DNA from: an uncultured Collinsella sp.
Lineage (GTDB): Bacteria; Actinomycetota; Coriobacteriia; Coriobacteriales; Coriobacteriaceae
Assembly (NCBI GenBank): GCA_900549065.1
Contig: URNC01000084.1
Location: forward strand, 1-8,666
Direction: 5' to 3'
DNA length: 8,666 bases
Positions within the stretch are counted from its first letter, which is position 1, and every line of letters begins with the position of its first letter. Below are positions 6,323 through 8,666 of the stretch, in pieces. The translations under genes were made by a program, and so were the position numbers. The notes under the pieces are model-generated. The model was not told where the DNA came from. It ran no database searches and saw nothing but the letters and a program-made list of their open reading frames with translations.

Positions 6323-7540
6323 GTGTCTATGCGTACCGATGATTTTGACTACAACCTTCCCGAGGAACTGATTGCACAGGCTCCTGCCGAGCCGCGCGAC
6401 TCCTGCCGCCTGTTGGTGGTGGATCGCAAGGGCTCCCGGGCGGGAACGCCGTTGGAGCACGGCGGTACCGTTGAGCACCGCATCTTCCGCGACATCATCG
6501 ACTATATCGAGCCGGGCGACGTGCTCGTCATCAACAAGACGCGCGTGATGCCGGCCCGCCTGATCGGTCGCAAGGCCGGCTCGGGCGGCGTGGTCGAGAC
6601 GCTGCTGCTCAAGCGCCGCGAGGATGTGGATCCGCTGGGTCACGTTTGGGAGTGCCTGGTCAAGCCGGGTAAGCGCCTGAAGCCCGGTGCTCAGATTGAG
6701 TATCGTGCGGGCGGCGCCCATGCGCCCGAGGGCGCGCCCGTGGTGCTGACGGCCGAGGTCGTCGACTTTGTTAACGATAGCCGCGGTGGCCGTCTGGTGC
6801 GCTTTGAGCCGGCCGGTTGCAATGCCGCCGGCGACCCGCGCACGCTCGACGAGGCCATCCACGCTGCCGGCCACGTGCCGCTGCCGCCCTACATTACCGA
6901 TTACGAGGGCGATCCCGAGAAGTACCAGACCGTCTACGCCATGAAGGAGGAGCACTCGGCTGCCGCTCCTACGGCGGGTCTGCACTTTACTCCCGAGCTC
7001 ATGGCCGCTATCGAGGCCAAGGGTGCGAAGTTTGCCGCCGTCGAGCTCGAGGTGGGTATCGATACCTTCCGTCTGGTGGAGGAGGACGACCCTACACAGC
7101 ACGTGATGCACACCGAGCGCTACCACGTGTCGCAGGAGGTTGTCGACGCTGTGCATAAGGCGAAGGCCGAGGGCCATCGTGTGATCGCCGTCGGCACTAC
7201 CGCAGTGCGCTCGCTCGAGAGCGCGTTTGACGCGGACGCGCCGGTGTCCGATCCGGCTGTGACGGCGCGCTATTTTGAGGGCCGCGAGGACGGGGCCGAC
7301 ACGCTCGGCCGCGGTGACATCGTGGTGCGCGAGAATGCGACGACGCAGCTCTACCTCATGCCCGGCTCGACCTATCACGTGGTCGACGCGCTGATCACGA
7401 ACTTCCACGTGCCGCGCTCCACGCTCATGATGCTCGTGAGCGCACTTGCCACCCGCGACCAGATCATGGATGCCTACGCCGCCGCCATCGAGGAGCGCTA
7501 CCGCTTCTTCAGCTTTGGCGACGCCATGCTCATTCAGTAG
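6323..7540 (+). CDS. queA: S-adenosylmethionine:tRNA ribosyltransferase-isomerase QueA
   Basis: The 405-residue protein is a typical QueA, which transfers and isomerises the ribosyl part of S-adenosylmethionine onto 7-aminomethyl-7-deazaguanine at tRNA position 34, making epoxyqueuosine, the substrate of QueH encoded just upstream. Visible family motifs: DFDYNLPEELIAQ (7-19), VINKTRVMPARL (69-80), GHVPLPPYI (183-191), YQTVYA (201-206), AAPTAGLHFT (214-223), GTTAVRSLES (291-300), TNFHVPRSTLMMLV (359-372) and YRFFSFGDAMLI (393-404). The length is somewhat above the usual 340-360 residues. The start is GTG at 6323, eight bases after AAGGAG; the in-frame ATG at 6329 is 14 bases away and less likely. 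The protein is cytoplasmic. The gene is followed by hairpins at 7540-7568 and 7616-7650, ending the cluster. Confidence 0.97.
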   Translation: MSMRTDDFDYNLPEELIAQAPAEPRDSCRLLVVDRKGSRAGTPLEHGGTVEHRIFRDIIDYIEPGDVLVINKTRVMPARLIGRKAGSGGVVETLLLKRREDVDPLGHVWECLVKPGKRLKPGAQIEYRAGGAHAPEGAPVVLTAEVVDFVNDSRGGRLVRFEPAGCNAAGDPRTLDEAIHAAGHVPLPPYITDYEGDPEKYQTVYAMKEEHSAAAPTAGLHFTPELMAAIEAKGAKFAAVELEVGIDTFRLVEEDDPTQHVMHTERYHVSQEVVDAVHKAKAEGHRVIAVGTTAVRSLESAFDADAPVSDPAVTARYFEGREDGADTLGRGDIVVRENATTQLYLMPGSTYHVVDALITNFHVPRSTLMMLVSALATRDQIMDAYAAAIEERYRFFSFGDAMLIQ

Positions 7541-7568
7541 GTTACGGCGTTTTACAAACGCCGTAACC
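7540..7568 (+). other. 13-bp perfect hairpin at the queA stop codon
   Basis: GGTTACGGCGTTT (7540-7552) pairs with 7556-7568 across a 3-nt loop. It starts at the last base of the queA stop codon. No T run follows, so it is not an intrinsic terminator by itself; it may block 3' exonucleases or work with the next hairpin. Confidence 0.5.
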
Positions 7569-7615
7569 GGTCGACGCTGCGCGGGCCGCATTTGGACAAT
7601 CTGACGTTCAACTTC

Positions 7616-7650
7616 AAGGGCGCGACCAGAAGGTCAGCGCCCTTTCGTTT
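7616..7650 (+). terminator. Rho-independent terminator of the queA cluster
   Basis: The stem AAGGGCGC-GACC (7616-7627) pairs with GGTC (7632-7635) and, after one bulged A at 7636, with GCGCCCTT (7637-7644), with loop AGAA. The T-rich tail TCGTTT (7645-7650) follows. It lies 76 bp past the queA stop and fits the end of the plus-strand cluster. Confidence 0.8.
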
Positions 7651-7717
7651 CACGTCACCTTGTCTCAAATGCGACCCGCTCGCTGACTCTGCCATAACAT
7701 CGGTGTTGCCGTGGTTG

Positions 7718-7860
7718 TTGAGTAGTCATTGGGCACTTGGCACTTGGGGACGTTCCTTTTGTGCCGGCACCTGGGGACAGTCCTTATGTCAAGAGATTGG
7801 TGGTCGTTGGGGATGTTCTTGTTTGACTAGTCGTTTAAGAACGTCCCCAATGACTATCAA
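7718..7860. repeat. Composite GGGGAC repeat element, non-coding
   Basis: The ends form an imperfect inverted repeat: TTGAGTAGTCATTGGG (7718-7733) against 7846-7860, differing by one base insertion. Inside are three related direct units, TGGGGACGTTCCTTTTGT (7745-7762), TGGGGACAGTCCTTATGT (7772-7789) and TGGGGATGTTCTTGTTTG (7808-7825), plus the palindrome GTGCCGGCAC (7761-7770) and a tandem CACTTGG (7734-7747). TTGGGGATGTTCTT (7807-7820) and 7837-7850 form a 14-bp hairpin with one G-U pair; its loop holds GACTAGTC. This looks like a REP- or MITE-like dispersed repeat. Together with the two hairpins it accounts for much of the 352-bp geneless stretch 7541-7892; I see nothing else in it. Confidence 0.65.
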
Positions 7861-7892
7861 AAGTTGAGGTGAGGGTGTTTTCGGTGCCCTGC

Positions 7893-8618
7893 CTACTTGC
7901 TTGCGAACAGCCAGACTAGGATGATCACCAGGATTGTGGCGACGATGCAGACGATGGCGCCGGTGAATTTGATGCGTGAGTCGCGGGTACGCTCGCGCAC
8001 CGCGTCCTCGGTGGCCTCGAGCCGGGCGACTTCTCGCTCGGTCTCGGCGTGTTCGGCTTTGTCTCGGGCCAAGGATCCTGCAAGCGACTCAGTGATCTCT
8101 GGGTGGTCGTGTACTTCGGTCGCCTGTTCGATGATCGACTGCGCATGCGCGGCATCTGCTTGGGCGTTGGCTATGCTCTGCTCTTGGTCGCGGCGTGCCT
8201 TGTCCTCGGCAGCGATCTTCTCGCGCAGTTCGCGCTGGCGCGTTGCAGCGGCGGTTTTTGCGGTCTGCAGCTCGTCGCGCGCGGCATCGGCCTCCGCCGT
8301 CACGGCCTGATGGGCTCGCTTGGCGTCGGCGATGGGGGCTTGCGCCTGCTCGACGGCCTGCTCGGCTGCGGCAAGCGAGTGTGCAAGGTCGGCGGTGATG
8401 CGCGGGACATCTTCTTCGGCTTTACGCAGGGCATCTGCCGTGTCGGAGATCTGCATCGAGAGCTCGCTGGTGCGCACCGTATAGTTGGCGGGATTTGCCG
8501 AGGGATTGCGTTGCAGCTCGGCATACTCATGACGCAGCGTCTCGAGCTGGGCGCGCGTGGCGTCGACGGTTTGTTGTGCGGCGGCAATGCCGGCGTCTCG
8601 CTCGGCCTTTACCTTGTC
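7893..8618 (-). CDS. Tail-anchored coiled-coil protein, 5' end missing
   Basis: The visible 241 residues are the C-terminal part of a protein whose start lies beyond the genomic end at 8618. Residues 1-215 are Ala, Glu, Gln, Asp and Arg rich with heptad-like spacing throughout, for example LETLRHEYAELQRN (26-39) and REVARLEATEDAVRERTRDS (195-214), predicting long coiled coils with a short break at NPSANPANY (38-46). A single hydrophobic segment, residues 218-238 (TGAIVCIVATILVIILVWLF), is followed only by ASK, so the protein should be a C-terminal tail-anchored membrane protein facing the cytoplasm. The first five residues of the apparent ORF (MYKRQ, 8619-8633) are translated adapter and are excluded. 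I do not recognise the family. The missing N-terminus may hold a further domain. No T-tailed terminator follows its stop; the composite repeat lies just downstream. Confidence 0.8.
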   Translation of the reverse strand, partial: DKVKAERDAGIAAAQQTVDATRAQLETLRHEYAELQRNPSANPANYTVRTSELSMQISDTADALRKAEEDVPRITADLAHSLAAAEQAVEQAQAPIADAKRAHQAVTAEADAARDELQTAKTAAATRQRELREKIAAEDKARRDQEQSIANAQADAAHAQSIIEQATEVHDHPEITESLAGSLARDKAEHAETEREVARLEATEDAVRERTRDSRIKFTGAIVCIVATILVIILVWLFASK

Positions 8619-8666
8619 CTGTCTCTTATACACATCTCCGAGCCCACGAGACTACGCTGCATCTCG
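8619..8666 (+). other. Illumina Nextera adapter contamination at the sequence end
   Basis: CTGTCTCTTATACACATCT (8619-8637) is the 19-bp Tn5 mosaic end used in Nextera libraries. It is followed by CCGAGCCCACGAGAC (8638-8652, read-2 adapter), an 8-base index TACGCTGC (8653-8660, which I recall as Nextera XT N721) and ATCTCG (8661-8666, start of the P7 sequence). This is read-through from library preparation, not a genomic feature. Confidence 0.98.

Noticed and set aside
6299..7591. A 430-residue minus-strand ORF opposite queA
   Set aside because: It is an antisense shadow; queA is certain on the plus strand and this frame has a His and Arg rich composition with no domain.
7734..7850. A CRISPR array suggested by the spaced GGGGAC units
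   Set aside because: There are only three degenerate units with uneven spacing (27 and 36 bp), no conserved repeat-spacer pattern, and no cas genes.
7592..7867. A 91-residue ORF after queA
   Set aside because: It begins at TTG without a ribosome site and runs through the terminator and the composite repeat; the translation has no protein-like pattern.
8619..8666. A transposon end (the Tn5-like mosaic end) as a real mobile element
   Set aside because: The mosaic end is followed exactly by read-2 adapter, index and P7 sequence, which identifies library contamination.

Overview
The window looks like chromosomal DNA from a high-GC Gram-positive gut actinobacterium, most likely a Collinsella-type Coriobacteriia. 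This is inferred from GC-rich codon use, the style of the proteins, a gene that appears to be leaderless, and GGGGAC-type intergenic repeats; it rests on recognition, not on a search. The last 48 bases are not genomic. Positions 8619-8666 are an untrimmed Illumina Nextera adapter with an 8-base index, so the biological sequence ends at 8618.

Layout. A strong minus-strand terminator (16-49) follows a minus-strand gene for a TIM-barrel-like protein of unknown activity (84-1175). A 56-residue single-pass membrane protein on the plus strand (1367-1537) is divergent from it. The small gene converges on two minus-strand translation genes: an RsmB/NOP-family RNA m5C methyltransferase (1562-2665) and, upstream of it, a divergent methionyl-tRNA-synthetase-like enzyme (2823-4973). 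The 157 bp between those two hold a 112-bp inverted-repeat element with two mutually exclusive long hairpins. From 5106 a plus-strand cluster encodes a DUF3267-type membrane metalloprotein, epoxyqueuosine reductase QueH and QueA, followed by a bipartite terminator. Positions 7541-7892 contain no credible gene but carry hairpins and a roughly 143-bp composite repeat. A 5'-truncated, tail-anchored coiled-coil protein on the minus strand (7893-8618) runs into the adapter.

How the genes relate. QueA and QueH catalyse the last two steps of queuosine synthesis in tRNA wobble position 34. The methyltransferase and the synthetase-like gene also act on RNA or tRNA, so the centre of the window is rich in RNA modification and translation functions. 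No phage, CRISPR array, insertion sequence with a transposase, or defence system is visible.

The most interesting items are the synthetase-like protein, whose methionine pocket and KMSKS loop appear heavily altered while its overall MetRS architecture is kept, and the switch-like inverted repeats between it and the methyltransferase gene.
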